Part shown: one piece after another, positions 18,996 through 28,045 of the stretch
Numbering within the stretch: the first letter of the stretch is position 1
Layout of the letters: every line of letters begins with the position of its first letter
From: Caulobacteraceae bacterium
Lineage (GTDB): Bacteria > Pseudomonadota > Alphaproteobacteria > Caulobacterales > Caulobacteraceae
NCBI GenBank assembly: GCA_947475465.1
Contig: CANJLK010000016.1
Coordinates: forward strand, 1 to 62,055
DNA: 62,055 nucleotides
Direction: 5' to 3'
Notes under the pieces: model-generated
The model's database searches: none
Told to the model about the DNA's origin: nothing
Seen by the model: the letters and a program-made list of their open reading frames with translations, nothing else
Made by a program: the position numbers and the translations under genes

Positions 18996-19051
18996 GCGTC
19001 TGTCCTATCTAGGAGATCAGCGCTCGCGTTGAAACGTGTGAAAGAGAACCC

Positions 19052-19750
19052 TTGTCCAATACCGATGCCGATCCGCTGGTTCTCGAAGACGTTTCCCTCA
19101 CCCTGCCGTCCGCCGCCGGGCCGGTCGAAATCCTGCGCGGACTTAGCTTCAGGGTGGGGCAGGGCGAACGAGTGGCTCTCGTGGGGCCTTCCGGCTCTGG
19201 CAAGTCATCGCTGATCGCCGTCGCGGCGGGCCTAGAACATCCCAGCGGTGGGCGGGTTGAACTGTTCGGCCAGGATCTGGCCAGGCTCGACGAAGACGGC
19301 CGCGCGAAACTGAGGCGCGGCAGGGTTTCCTTGGTTTTCCAGAGTTTCCACCTGCTTCCGAACATGACGGCAGAGGAAAACGTCGCCGCGCCGCTCGAGA
19401 TCGCCGGCCTGCGGCACGCCACCGCGACCGCCCGCACCTGGCTGGACCGGGTGGGCCTCGCCGCGCGCGGCCGGCACTATCCGCACCAGCTGTCGGGGGG
19501 CGAGCAGCAGCGGGTGGCGCTGGCCCGTGCGCTCGCCTCCCGGCCCGCCCTGCTGTTCGCCGACGAGCCGACCGGCAATCTTGACGCCGCCAACGCCGCC
19601 GTCGTCGCCAGGCTGATGTTCGACCTGGTGGCCGAGACCGGCGCGGCCCTGGTTCTGGTGACCCACGACGAGGCCCTGGCGGCCCGCGCCGACCGCGCCG
19701 TGCGCCTGCGCGACGGGCGTGTCGATTCGGAAAGCCTGACCGCCGCATGA
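19052..19750 (+). CDS. ybbA: ABC transporter ATP-binding protein (YbbA/LolD-like)
   Basis: A 232-residue ATPase of the MacB/LolD class. The Walker A motif GPSGSGKSS, Q-loop region VFQSFHLLP, signature LSGGEQQRVALARAL and Walker B LLFADEPTGNLD are all intact, with the H-loop in LVTHDEALAARADR. The start appears to be TTG at 19052. The stop overlaps the permease start (ATGA), which indicates translational coupling. It powers a FtsX-type permease, probably for a lipid or a cell-envelope hydrophobic compound. Confidence 0.92.
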   Translation: MSNTDADPLVLEDVSLTLPSAAGPVEILRGLSFRVGQGERVALVGPSGSGKSSLIAVAAGLEHPSGGRVELFGQDLARLDEDGRAKLRRGRVSLVFQSFHLLPNMTAEENVAAPLEIAGLRHATATARTWLDRVGLAARGRHYPHQLSGGEQQRVALARALASRPALLFADEPTGNLDAANAAVVARLMFDLVAETGAALVLVTHDEALAARADRAVRLRDGRVDSESLTAA

Positions 19751-22263
19751 TCCCGCTCGCGCTGCGGTTCGCCGCCCGCGAACTGCGCTCCGGCGTACGC
19801 GGCTTTGGCATCTTCCTGGCCTGCCTGGCGCTGGGCGTCGCCGCCATCGCTGCGGCAGGATCGACGGCCGAGGCTTTCCGCCGGGGTCTTGCCAGCCAGG
19901 CCAGCGAAATCCTCGGCGGCGACCTGGCCATGAGCGTTCAGGGTCGCCGCTTCACGCCGGCGGAGCGCGCAACGCTCGAGGCGACGGGCCGGGTGGTCTA
20001 TTCCGCCGCCTCCAAGGCCATGGCCGAGGCGCCGTCCGGCGAGCGCCGCCTCGTCGAACTGCGCGGCGTAAGCGACGGCTACCCGCTCTCGGGGACCGTG
20101 ACGCTGCAAGGCGCGGCTTCGGTGGCGGAGGCCTTGGCGGTGCGGGACGGCGTGGCGGGCGCCGCGGTCGAGCAGGCCCTCCTCGACCGCCTCAAGCTCA
20201 AGGTGGGCGACCGGTTTCTGGCGGGCAACCTGCCCCTCGTCGCCCGCGCCGTCCTGCTGCAGGAACCGGACCGGCTATCGCGCGGTTTCGCGCTGGGCCC
20301 CCGCGTGCTGACCAGCCAGCGGGCGGTGGAGCAGGGCGGATTTCTCGCGCCCGGCCTGCCGTTCGGAGAGACGGCCCGCGTGCTCCTGCCGCCCGGCGCG
20401 TCCCTCGACGCCGCCAAGGGGCGCCTGCGCCACGCCGTGCCAGGCGGCATCCGCATCCGCGACCGTGACGACGCGGCGCCAGGCATTCGCCGGCTCATCG
20501 ATCAGCTGGAATATTTCCTGGGCTTCATCGGCCTGGCCTCGCTGGTCGCCGGGGGGCTCGGCGTGTTCGGCGCGGTGAGCGCCTATCTGGAAGGACGCAA
20601 GCCCGCCATCGCCACCCTCAAGGCCCTGGGCGCAACGGGCGCGCTGGTTCGTGACATCTATCTGATCCAGATCGGTTTCCTGGCAATTCTGGGCGTCGTG
20701 ATTGGCCTGGCGGTGGGCGCGGCGGCTCCATTGATCCTGGGCCAGGCGATCAAGGACCAGCTGCCAATCCCGGCGCTCTTCTCTATCTACCCCTGGCCGC
20801 TGGCCAAGGCCGCGATCTTCGGCCTCTTGTCGGCGGCGGCCTTCTCTCTGGCGCCGCTTGGCCGGGCCCGCTCGACGCCGCCGGCCAGCCTGTTCCGCAG
20901 CGATCTGTCCGGCCGCCTGAAAATCGGGCCGGAGATCATCGGCGCCGCCCTGGCCGCTGTGGGCCTGGCCGCCCTGGCGGTGTCGACCGCGCCCACGCCG
21001 CTGGCCGCCGGCATTATGATCGCCGGGGTGGCGGTCTCCTTCGCCCTGCTCTGGGCGCTCGGCTGGGGCGCGGCCACGGCCGCGGGCCGGCTGCGCGGCC
21101 GGGCCAGAGGACCGCTGCGCATCGGCCTGGCCAATCTTTCCGGACCGCGGTCGGCCGCGCGCACGGCGGCCCCGGCCATCGGATTGGGTGTGGCCCTGCT
21201 GGCCGCGGTGGTGCTGATCCAGTCCAGCCTCCTGAAGCAGGTCTCCGAGGTGGCGCCCCAAACCGCGCCGGCTCTAGTCTTCACCGACGTGCCGGGCGAC
21301 CGGGCCCAAGCCTTCGATGCGGCGGTCAGCAAGGCGTTCGGCCAACCCCTGAACAGCCAGAATTACCTGCGCGCGCCGTTCGTCACCGGCCGCATCACGG
21401 CTGTGCGGGGCGACCCTGTCGATCCGAAGACGATCAAACAGTCCGAACGCTGGGCCTACGACTCCGACATCTCCATGTCGGCGATCGGGCCACAGCCGCA
21501 GAAGGCCGGCATCGTCGCGGGCGACTGGTGGCCGGCCGACTACTCAGGCCCGCCGCTCCTGGCCATCGACGCAGAGGTGGCTGCCGGGGCGGACATCCAG
21601 CTCGGCGATCTTGTCACACTGTCCGTCCTCGGCCGCGAAATCCAGGCCCAGGTCGCCGTCTTGCGTAGGGTCGAGTTCGGTGGCTTCGGCGCGAGTTTTC
21701 CTCTGGTCCTCACCCCCTCGGCCTTCGCCGGGGCTGAGTTGCGCCAGGTGGCCATCGCCAAGGCCAGCAAGGTTCAGGAACGGGCGGTCACCCTGGCGCT
21801 CGGCCGCGATTTTCCGGAGGTGAATGTGATCTCCGTGCGCGAACAGCTGGAGGCCGCCACAGACCTATTCGACCGCTTGGCGCTTGCGGTCCGCGGGGCG
21901 GCCGGGGTCGCCGCCATGGCTGGACTCCTCGTCCTGGCCGGCGCCATCGCCGCCCGGGCCCGGGCCCGCACACGGGAAGCGGCGATCCTCAAGGTGCTCG
22001 GCGCCTCCCGGGTCCAGATCCTCGCCGCCTACGTCCTCGAATACGGCCTGGTCGGCGCCATCGCGGGAGCCGCAGGCGTGGCTCTGGGCTACGCCGCCGC
22101 GTGGCCGGTGGTGGTCAAGGTCTTCCAGGCGCAGTGGAGCGTCGACTGGGCCGGCGTCGCGGCGCTGCTGGCCGGCGCGGCGCTGGTTGCGGCCTCGGGC
22201 GGCCTGCTGGCGGCTTTCCAGGCGCTTTCCAAGCGTCCGGCGCCCGCCCTGCGAGCGGAATAA
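19747..22263 (+). CDS. ybbP: ABC transporter permease (YbbP, FtsX-like)
   Basis: An 838-residue permease with an N-terminal helix (FGIFLACLALGVAAIAAAG), a large periplasmic region, and two FtsX domains. The first FtsX domain is around residues 255-385 (YFLGFIGLASLVAGGLGVFGAVSAYLEG, split by charged loops), and the second is near the C-terminus (VAAMAGLLVLAGAIAARARARTREAAILKVLGAS). The LKALGA and LKVLGAS elements are hallmarks of this superfamily. It overlaps ybbA by 4 bases and is transcribed with it. Confidence 0.92.
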   Translation: MIPLALRFAARELRSGVRGFGIFLACLALGVAAIAAAGSTAEAFRRGLASQASEILGGDLAMSVQGRRFTPAERATLEATGRVVYSAASKAMAEAPSGERRLVELRGVSDGYPLSGTVTLQGAASVAEALAVRDGVAGAAVEQALLDRLKLKVGDRFLAGNLPLVARAVLLQEPDRLSRGFALGPRVLTSQRAVEQGGFLAPGLPFGETARVLLPPGASLDAAKGRLRHAVPGGIRIRDRDDAAPGIRRLIDQLEYFLGFIGLASLVAGGLGVFGAVSAYLEGRKPAIATLKALGATGALVRDIYLIQIGFLAILGVVIGLAVGAAAPLILGQAIKDQLPIPALFSIYPWPLAKAAIFGLLSAAAFSLAPLGRARSTPPASLFRSDLSGRLKIGPEIIGAALAAVGLAALAVSTAPTPLAAGIMIAGVAVSFALLWALGWGAATAAGRLRGRARGPLRIGLANLSGPRSAARTAAPAIGLGVALLAAVVLIQSSLLKQVSEVAPQTAPALVFTDVPGDRAQAFDAAVSKAFGQPLNSQNYLRAPFVTGRITAVRGDPVDPKTIKQSERWAYDSDISMSAIGPQPQKAGIVAGDWWPADYSGPPLLAIDAEVAAGADIQLGDLVTLSVLGREIQAQVAVLRRVEFGGFGASFPLVLTPSAFAGAELRQVAIAKASKVQERAVTLALGRDFPEVNVISVREQLEAATDLFDRLALAVRGAAGVAAMAGLLVLAGAIAARARARTREAAILKVLGASRVQILAAYVLEYGLVGAIAGAAGVALGYAAAWPVVVKVFQAQWSVDWAGVAALLAGAALVAASGGLLAAFQALSKRPAPALRAE

Positions 22264-22319
22264 ACACGCCGGCGCAAAACCAGATGACGCGGACGCGACC
22301 CTATGCGTTTGCTTGGTGA

Positions 22320-25019
22320 ATGACCCAGACGCTGCCCGATCAGCTGCGCGCCACCGTCCGCTTCCTGGGGAAGGTGCTGGGCGATGTGATCCGGGCCGAA
22401 GACGGCCAGGCGGTGTTCGACCAGATCGAGGACATTCGCAGGGCCTCCGTCGCCTTCCACCGGGAAGGCACGGCGGAGGCGGCCCGGCTGATGGCCGAAC
22501 GGCTGGAGCGGCTTAGCCTGCCGGACACCGTGCGCTTCGCCCACTCATTCGCCTGTTTCCTGCAGATCACCAATATCGCCGAGGACCAGATCCAGCGCCG
22601 CCGAGGCCGCGCTGACGCGACCCGCAACGACACGCTGGCCGGCGCGATCCGCACGCTTGCGGCCGATGGGGTCGGTGTTGAGCAGGTGGTCGACCTCCTG
22701 CAGCACGCGTTGATCGCCCCGGTGATCACCGCCCACCCCAGCGAGGTGCGACGCAAGAGCGTGCTCGACAGGGCCGGCGCCGTCGCCGACGATCTTGATG
22801 CGCTGGACCGCGCTCACACCGACGCCGAGCGCGCCGCCATCGCGCGTGATCTCTCCCGGCAGGTCTCCATCTTCTGGCGGACCCGCCTGCTGCGTTCGGT
22901 GAAGCCGGGCGTCAGCGACGAGATCGAAAACGCCGTCTCCTATTTCGAACGCAGCTTCCTGCCCGAGCTGCCCAGGCTCTACGCCCACTGGCTGGAGGTG
23001 CTGGGCGAGCCTGCGAAGCTGAACAGTTTCCTGCGGGTCGGCTCCTGGGTCGGCGGCGACCGCGACGGCAATCCCTTCGTCACGGCCGAGGTGATGCGAA
23101 AGGCGCTCCGGACCCAGTCGCGGGCGGCTCTACGCGGCTACCTGGACGCCATCAATTCGCTGGGCGCGGAGCTCTCGCTCTCGGGCGGTCTGGCGCCGGT
23201 GACGCCGGGTCTTCAGGCCCTGGCGGACGCCGCCCACGACGCCTCGCCGCAGCGCGCCGACGAACCCTACCGCCAGGCGCTGATCGGCATCTATGCGCGC
23301 CTCGCCGCCAGCTACCCTCTGCTGACCGGTGAATCGCCGCCGCGCCCGCCGCTCGCCGCCGCCGCGCCCTACGCGGGCCCCGACGATTTCAGGGCCGACC
23401 TCGAGACGGTGCTGGCCAGCCTGGTGGAAAAGCACGGTCCGGCTTTCGCGCACGGCGCCCTTCCTGAGCTGATCCGCGCGGTCGACACCTTTGGTTTCCA
23501 CCTGGCGCGTCTCGACATGCGCCAGAATTCGGCTGTCCACGCCCGCACGGTCGCCGAACTGATGAAGGTGGCCGGCGTCTGCGACGACTACGAGGCCCTG
23601 GACGAGGCGGCGCGTTGCAATCTGCTCGTCGCCGAGCTCAGCCACGGCCGTCTGCTGCGCTCGCCCTTCGCCGCCTACAGTGAGGCGACGCAGAGCGAAT
23701 ACGATGTCCTCCAGGCCGCCGCCGAGGTGAAGCGCCTCTACGGGCGTGACGCCATCCGCGGCTACATCGTCTCCAACACCACCTCGGTTTCAGACCTGCT
23801 GGAGGTCTATATCCTGCTCAAGGAGGTCGGCCTGTTCACGCCGGGCGACCCGGCCCGCACCCAGATCTTCGCCGAGCCCCTGTTCGAGACCATCACCGAT
23901 TTGCGCGCCGCACCGGAAACGCTCGCTGCCTACCTGGCTATTCCCCTGGTTCGCCAGCTGGTCGAGCCCATCGGCATCCAGGAGGTGATGATCGGCTATT
24001 CGGACAGCAACAAGGACGGCAGCTACCTGACCTCCACCTGGGAGCTCTACAAGACATCCCGCACGCTGGCGGAGGTCGCCCGCGCGGAGGGCCTGCGGTT
24101 GCAGCTCTTCCACGGCCGCGGCGGGGCGGTGGGCCGGGGCGGCGGCTCCAGCTTCGAGGCGATCCTGGCCCAGCCACGTGGCACTGTGAACGGCCGCATC
24201 CGCGTCACCGAACAGGGCGAGGTGGTCGCCAACAAGTACGCCGACCCGGAACTGGCGCGTCAGAGCCTGGAGACCCTGACCGCCGGCGTCGTCCTGGCCT
24301 CATTGCGAAAGCCCGCCGACACCGCCGACCTGACCGCCTTTCGCAGCGCCTCGATCGATTCCCTTTCCAGCGCGGCCATGGCCGCCTATCGCGCCCTGGT
24401 CTACGACACCCCCGGATTTGTGGACTATTTCTACGGCTCGACCCCGATCAGCGAGATCGCCGACCTCAATATCGGCAGCCGGCCGACATCGCGGCAGGCG
24501 ACCCGCAGCATCCAGGGCCTGCGCGCCATCCCCTGGGTCTTCTCGTGGTCCCAGGCCCGCGCCATGGTTCCGGGCTGGTACGGCTTCGGCTCGGCCGTCG
24601 CCGCCGCCGGCCTGCCGATGAACGCCCTGAAGGAGCTCTACGAGACCTGGCCGTTCTTCTCTTCGGCGCTCGCCAATATGGAAATGGTGCTGGCCAAGTC
24701 CGACATGGCCATCGCCGGCCGCTACGCAGGCCTGGTCGAGGACCGCAACCTCGCCGACCATGTGTTTGGCCAGATCCGCGCCGAATGGGACCGCACCCAC
24801 GAGGCTCTGCTCACCATAACGGGGCAAGCGTCGCTGCTGGAGAAGGACCCGGACCTGGCCGCCGTGATCCGATCGCGGCTACCCTACATCGACCCGCTCA
24901 ACCACCTGCAGATCGAGCTGATCCGCCGCCGCCGCATGGGCGATGACGCCCAGGCCGTGCGCGACGGTATCCACCTGACCATCAACGGTGTCGCGGCTGG
25001 GCTCAGGAATACGGGCTGA
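22320..25019 (+). CDS. ppc: Phosphoenolpyruvate carboxylase
   Basis: An 899-residue enzyme that carboxylates phosphoenolpyruvate to oxaloacetate, an anaplerotic step. The catalytic histidine motif is VITAHPSEVRRKS, followed by GSWVGGDRDGNPFVT, the GYSDSNKDGSYLTS lysine region and the mobile-loop FHGRGGAVGRGGG. The C-terminus ends ITINGVAAGLRNTG (here LTINGVAAGLRNTG), the expected allosteric and active-site tail. The start is ATG at 22320. The 3' end overlaps the convergent pabB by 17 bases. Confidence 0.97.
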   Translation: MTQTLPDQLRATVRFLGKVLGDVIRAEDGQAVFDQIEDIRRASVAFHREGTAEAARLMAERLERLSLPDTVRFAHSFACFLQITNIAEDQIQRRRGRADATRNDTLAGAIRTLAADGVGVEQVVDLLQHALIAPVITAHPSEVRRKSVLDRAGAVADDLDALDRAHTDAERAAIARDLSRQVSIFWRTRLLRSVKPGVSDEIENAVSYFERSFLPELPRLYAHWLEVLGEPAKLNSFLRVGSWVGGDRDGNPFVTAEVMRKALRTQSRAALRGYLDAINSLGAELSLSGGLAPVTPGLQALADAAHDASPQRADEPYRQALIGIYARLAASYPLLTGESPPRPPLAAAAPYAGPDDFRADLETVLASLVEKHGPAFAHGALPELIRAVDTFGFHLARLDMRQNSAVHARTVAELMKVAGVCDDYEALDEAARCNLLVAELSHGRLLRSPFAAYSEATQSEYDVLQAAAEVKRLYGRDAIRGYIVSNTTSVSDLLEVYILLKEVGLFTPGDPARTQIFAEPLFETITDLRAAPETLAAYLAIPLVRQLVEPIGIQEVMIGYSDSNKDGSYLTSTWELYKTSRTLAEVARAEGLRLQLFHGRGGAVGRGGGSSFEAILAQPRGTVNGRIRVTEQGEVVANKYADPELARQSLETLTAGVVLASLRKPADTADLTAFRSASIDSLSSAAMAAYRALVYDTPGFVDYFYGSTPISEIADLNIGSRPTSRQATRSIQGLRAIPWVFSWSQARAMVPGWYGFGSAVAAAGLPMNALKELYETWPFFSSALANMEMVLAKSDMAIAGRYAGLVEDRNLADHVFGQIRAEWDRTHEALLTITGQASLLEKDPDLAAVIRSRLPYIDPLNHLQIELIRRRRMGDDAQAVRDGIHLTINGVAAGLRNTG

Positions 25020-26259
25020 AGGCGGCCAAAAGGGCTGAGATCTTCGCCTCTGTCTCGCGCCGCTCTGAGGCGGGATCGCTGTCGGCGACGATGCCGGCCC
25101 CGGCCCTGGCCTCGATCGACCAGCCGTCGCCGTCCTCCACAAACGCCGCGGTGCGGATGAGAACGCTGGAATCGAAGCCGCCGTCGAAGCCCAGCTGGAA
25201 CATCGAGCCGAAGAACGGCCCGCGCGGCGCCTCCAGCGCTGCGATGGTCTTCATTGCCTGGACCTTGGGCGCTCCGGTGATCGAACCGGGCGGGAAGGCG
25301 GCCCGCAGAAGGTCCACGGCGCTCTTGCCGGGCTTCAGCCGTCCGGTCACCGTCGAGATCAGGTGGTGGACGTTGGCGAAGGTCGCGACCTTGAAAAGCT
25401 CCGGCGTCCGCACCTCGCCGGGGATGCAGACCCGGGCCAGGTCGTTGCGCATCAGGTCGACGATCATCAGGTTTTCGGCGCGGTCCTTCTCGGAGGTCAG
25501 CAAGCCCTCGGCCAGCGCTCTGTCGGCCTCCGCTGTCGCGCCGCGCGGCGCCGTGCCCTTGATCGGCTCTGTCCGCGCCAGCAGACCCCGGGCGTCGGGC
25601 CTGACCTGCAGGAAGCGCTCCGGTGAGTTGGAAACGACCGCCCGGTCGGGGAGGCGAAGATAGGCGGCGAAGGGCGCGGGACTGGCGGCCGCCAGCGCCG
25701 CCAGCAGGTCGAAGGGCCGTCCGCCCGCGCTCAGCCGTCCACGCCAGCGACGGGCGATGTTGGCCTGGAAGAGGTCGCCCGCGCGGATGCCGGCCACAAC
25801 GGTGGCGACGGCGCGCTCATAGGCATCGGGATCGTCGGGCGTGAGGCGAGACTTTGGTACGCCGGCTGGCGGGGCAGGGCGGTCCAGCCAGGCAAGCGCC
25901 CGGGCCGCGTCGGCGTCGTCGCGACCCATGGCGAACACCACGCCGCGCCGATGGTCGAAGGCGAGGAGACGTGAGTAACGGCCGCAGGCCAGGTCCGGCC
26001 AGGCCCCCAGCGGCGCTAACCCCGATGGTTCGACGCGATCCCCCAGTTCGTAGGCCGCTAAGCCCGCCACGCCGCCCTGGAAGGGCGGGCCGTCCGGCGC
26101 ATTTGGCCGGGCGGGTCCGACGAAGCCTGTCAGCCCGCCGAACGCGTCACCCCCGTCCTCACGGGCGATCTGCAACGTCGCTTCAGGCTCCGCGAGGACA
26201 TAGGACCAGTGTGCGTCCGGTCCGCCGGAGATGAACCCCATGGCCCACGGCTCATCCAC
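25003..26259 (-). CDS. pabB: Aminodeoxychorismate synthase component I
   Basis: A PabB-type chorismate-utilising enzyme that makes 4-amino-4-deoxychorismate for folate. Motifs include AGDLFQANIARR, NSPERFLQV, the TEPIKGTAPRG lysine motif that separates PabB from TrpE, LLTSEKDRAENLMIVDLMRNDLA (in two parts), and FPPGSITGAPK. The GTG at 26259 gives 418 residues, but the frame stays open upstream with a PabB-like LSLLQAPWRDPVSALAAL, so translation may begin at a CTG at 26313 overlapping the pirin stop. The gene lies directly downstream of pirin. Confidence 0.92.
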   Translation of the reverse strand: MDEPWAMGFISGGPDAHWSYVLAEPEATLQIAREDGGDAFGGLTGFVGPARPNAPDGPPFQGGVAGLAAYELGDRVEPSGLAPLGAWPDLACGRYSRLLAFDHRRGVVFAMGRDDADAARALAWLDRPAPPAGVPKSRLTPDDPDAYERAVATVVAGIRAGDLFQANIARRWRGRLSAGGRPFDLLAALAAASPAPFAAYLRLPDRAVVSNSPERFLQVRPDARGLLARTEPIKGTAPRGATAEADRALAEGLLTSEKDRAENLMIVDLMRNDLARVCIPGEVRTPELFKVATFANVHHLISTVTGRLKPGKSAVDLLRAAFPPGSITGAPKVQAMKTIAALEAPRGPFFGSMFQLGFDGGFDSSVLIRTAAFVEDGDGWSIEARAGAGIVADSDPASERRETEAKISALLAAFSPYS

Positions 26260-26309
26260 GAGCGCAGCCAGGGCCGAGACTGGGTCTCGCCAGGGCGCTT
26301 GCAGGAGGC

Positions 26310-27179
26310 TCAGGCGCTCACCTGGTCGAACAGGCCGGCCTGGTAGTCGCGGATCGCCTCGACGATCTCCTCGCGGGTATTCATGACGAAGGGGCCATGG
26401 GCCACGACAGGCTCGCCGATTGGCTGGGCGTGGCCGAACAGCAGCACGGCGTCTGTCGCCGCGACGATCTCCACCAGGTCGTCCGCCAGATCGAGTTCAG
26501 CCAGCAACCAGGCCTCGACCTTGGTCCCATTCACGACAACCTCGCCCGAGACGACATAGAGGAACACGTTTCGGCCGCCGAGCGAGCCGAAGCCCGCCTT
26601 GCCCCCGGTCTTCAGGGTGATCGTGCTCATGAAGACGCCAGTGATGGACGCGACAGGACCGGTCTGCCCACCCCAGCTCCCGGCGATCAATGCCACGGTG
26701 GCGCGGCCCTGGTCGGTGGCGATCTTGGGTATTTCGCCCGCCTGGAACCCCTGGTAGCGCGGCGGGGTCATCTTCAGGCGGGCGGGGAGGTTGACCCAAA
26801 GCTGCAGGATTTCCATCGGTCCGCCCTGGCGGCGGAAGTCTTCAGGCGAAACCTCCTCGTGCACAAGGCCGGACCCGGCGGTCATCCACTGGACCCCGCC
26901 TTCGCGGATCATGCTTTCATGGCCGGCGCTGTCGCGGTGGGCCAGGTCGCCCTCCAGGATGAAGGTCACCGTCTCGAAGCCGCGATGCGGATGCGGCCCG
27001 AAGGGTAGGCCATGGTTGCCGGGCGCGTAGGTTTGCGGCCCATGGTGGTTGAGGAAGAGGAAGGGGTCGACCTGGTCCAGGCCCGGCGCCGGAACCGGGC
27101 GGCGGGTCACGAGGTCGCCGATGTCGTCGCGGGCGGCGGCGTGTAGGGCTTTGACGATCTTGGCGGGCATGGGGCTCAT
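26310..27179 (-). CDS. Pirin-family protein
   Basis: A 289-residue bicupin of the pirin family. The N-terminal cupin carries the metal-binding set FGPHPHRGFETVTFI with a later WMTAGSGLVHEE, all intact. Bacterial pirins have been tied to quercetin dioxygenase activity and to regulation of central metabolism; the role here is unknown. The ATG at 27179 is used, with another ATG three codons in. It is transcribed toward pabB and diverges from a thioesterase gene 53 bases away. Confidence 0.92.
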   Translation of the reverse strand: MSPMPAKIVKALHAAARDDIGDLVTRRPVPAPGLDQVDPFLFLNHHGPQTYAPGNHGLPFGPHPHRGFETVTFILEGDLAHRDSAGHESMIREGGVQWMTAGSGLVHEEVSPEDFRRQGGPMEILQLWVNLPARLKMTPPRYQGFQAGEIPKIATDQGRATVALIAGSWGGQTGPVASITGVFMSTITLKTGGKAGFGSLGGRNVFLYVVSGEVVVNGTKVEAWLLAELDLADDLVEIVAATDAVLLFGHAQPIGEPVVAHGPFVMNTREEIVEAIRDYQAGLFDQVSA

Positions 27180-27232
27180 ATAGCGCCTTCCCGGCGCTTG
27201 CGAAGCGCCGCCTGAGGGGGGAATGAAGGTCC

Positions 27233-28045
27233 ATGGACAGTCAATTCTGCGACCTTCGCAGCACCCACAACCCGCACCGCTGGTTCATGCCGCTCACGCC
27301 CGGCGTCTGCGTCGGCCCGCCGGACAATCTCTTCATGTTCGGTGGCGTCGGTCTCGCCTCGGCCATCGCGGCTATGGAGCGCACCTGCGGACGGTCCCTG
27401 GTTTGGGCCACGGGCCAGTACCTGTCCTATGCCCGCCCGCCCAGCATCGTCGATCTGGACGTCCGCACGCCGGCGGTGGGCAAGCACGTCACCCAGGCCC
27501 GGGTGACCGGCCATGTGGGCGACAAGGAGATCTTCACGGTCAATGCGGCCCTGGGCGAACGGCCGAGCGAGATCTCCCACCAGTGGGTCGCCATGCCCGA
27601 CGCGCCCCGGCCGGAGGACTGCGAGCCCGCCGAACATTGGCGCGGAACGAGCGTAGGCCTGCACAGCCGCATAGAGGTGAAGGTCGCCAAGGGGCGCCAT
27701 GGCCGCGATGGAACCCCGTCGCCGGATGGCCGCTCCCTGCTCTGGTTCCGTCCGCGCGAGCGGTTCGCCATCGACTCCGCCATGCTCGCGGTGGCCGCCG
27801 ATCTCGTCCCGTCGGGCATCGGCAATGCGCTGGGCCGAAACGCCGGGGGGAACAGCCTCGACAACACGCTGCGCATTCGCCGGATCGTGCCGACCGAGTG
27901 GGTGCTTTGCGATATCCACATCACCGGCGTCCACGGTGGATTCGGCCACGGCGCCATCAACCTCTTCGCCCAGGACGGCCAGTTGATGGCCACGGCGTCC
28001 CAGTCGATGATCGTGCGGGTGCGTGAGACTCCGAAGGACGCCTAG
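27233..28045 (+). CDS. Acyl-CoA thioesterase-like double hot-dog protein
   Basis: A 270-residue protein resembling the TesB/acyl-CoA thioesterase II group with two hot-dog halves. The N-terminal half has GGVGLASAIAAMERTC and the motif SYARPPSIVDLDVR. The C-terminal half has SLDNTLRIRRIVPTEWVLCDIH followed by GHGAINLFAQDGQLMATASQ, the typical end of such enzymes. GAAGG precedes the ATG. It probably hydrolyses acyl-CoA esters. The stop overlaps that of the convergent P450 gene by 4 bases. Confidence 0.85.
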   Translation: MDSQFCDLRSTHNPHRWFMPLTPGVCVGPPDNLFMFGGVGLASAIAAMERTCGRSLVWATGQYLSYARPPSIVDLDVRTPAVGKHVTQARVTGHVGDKEIFTVNAALGERPSEISHQWVAMPDAPRPEDCEPAEHWRGTSVGLHSRIEVKVAKGRHGRDGTPSPDGRSLLWFRPRERFAIDSAMLAVAADLVPSGIGNALGRNAGGNSLDNTLRIRRIVPTEWVLCDIHITGVHGGFGHGAINLFAQDGQLMATASQSMIVRVRETPKDA

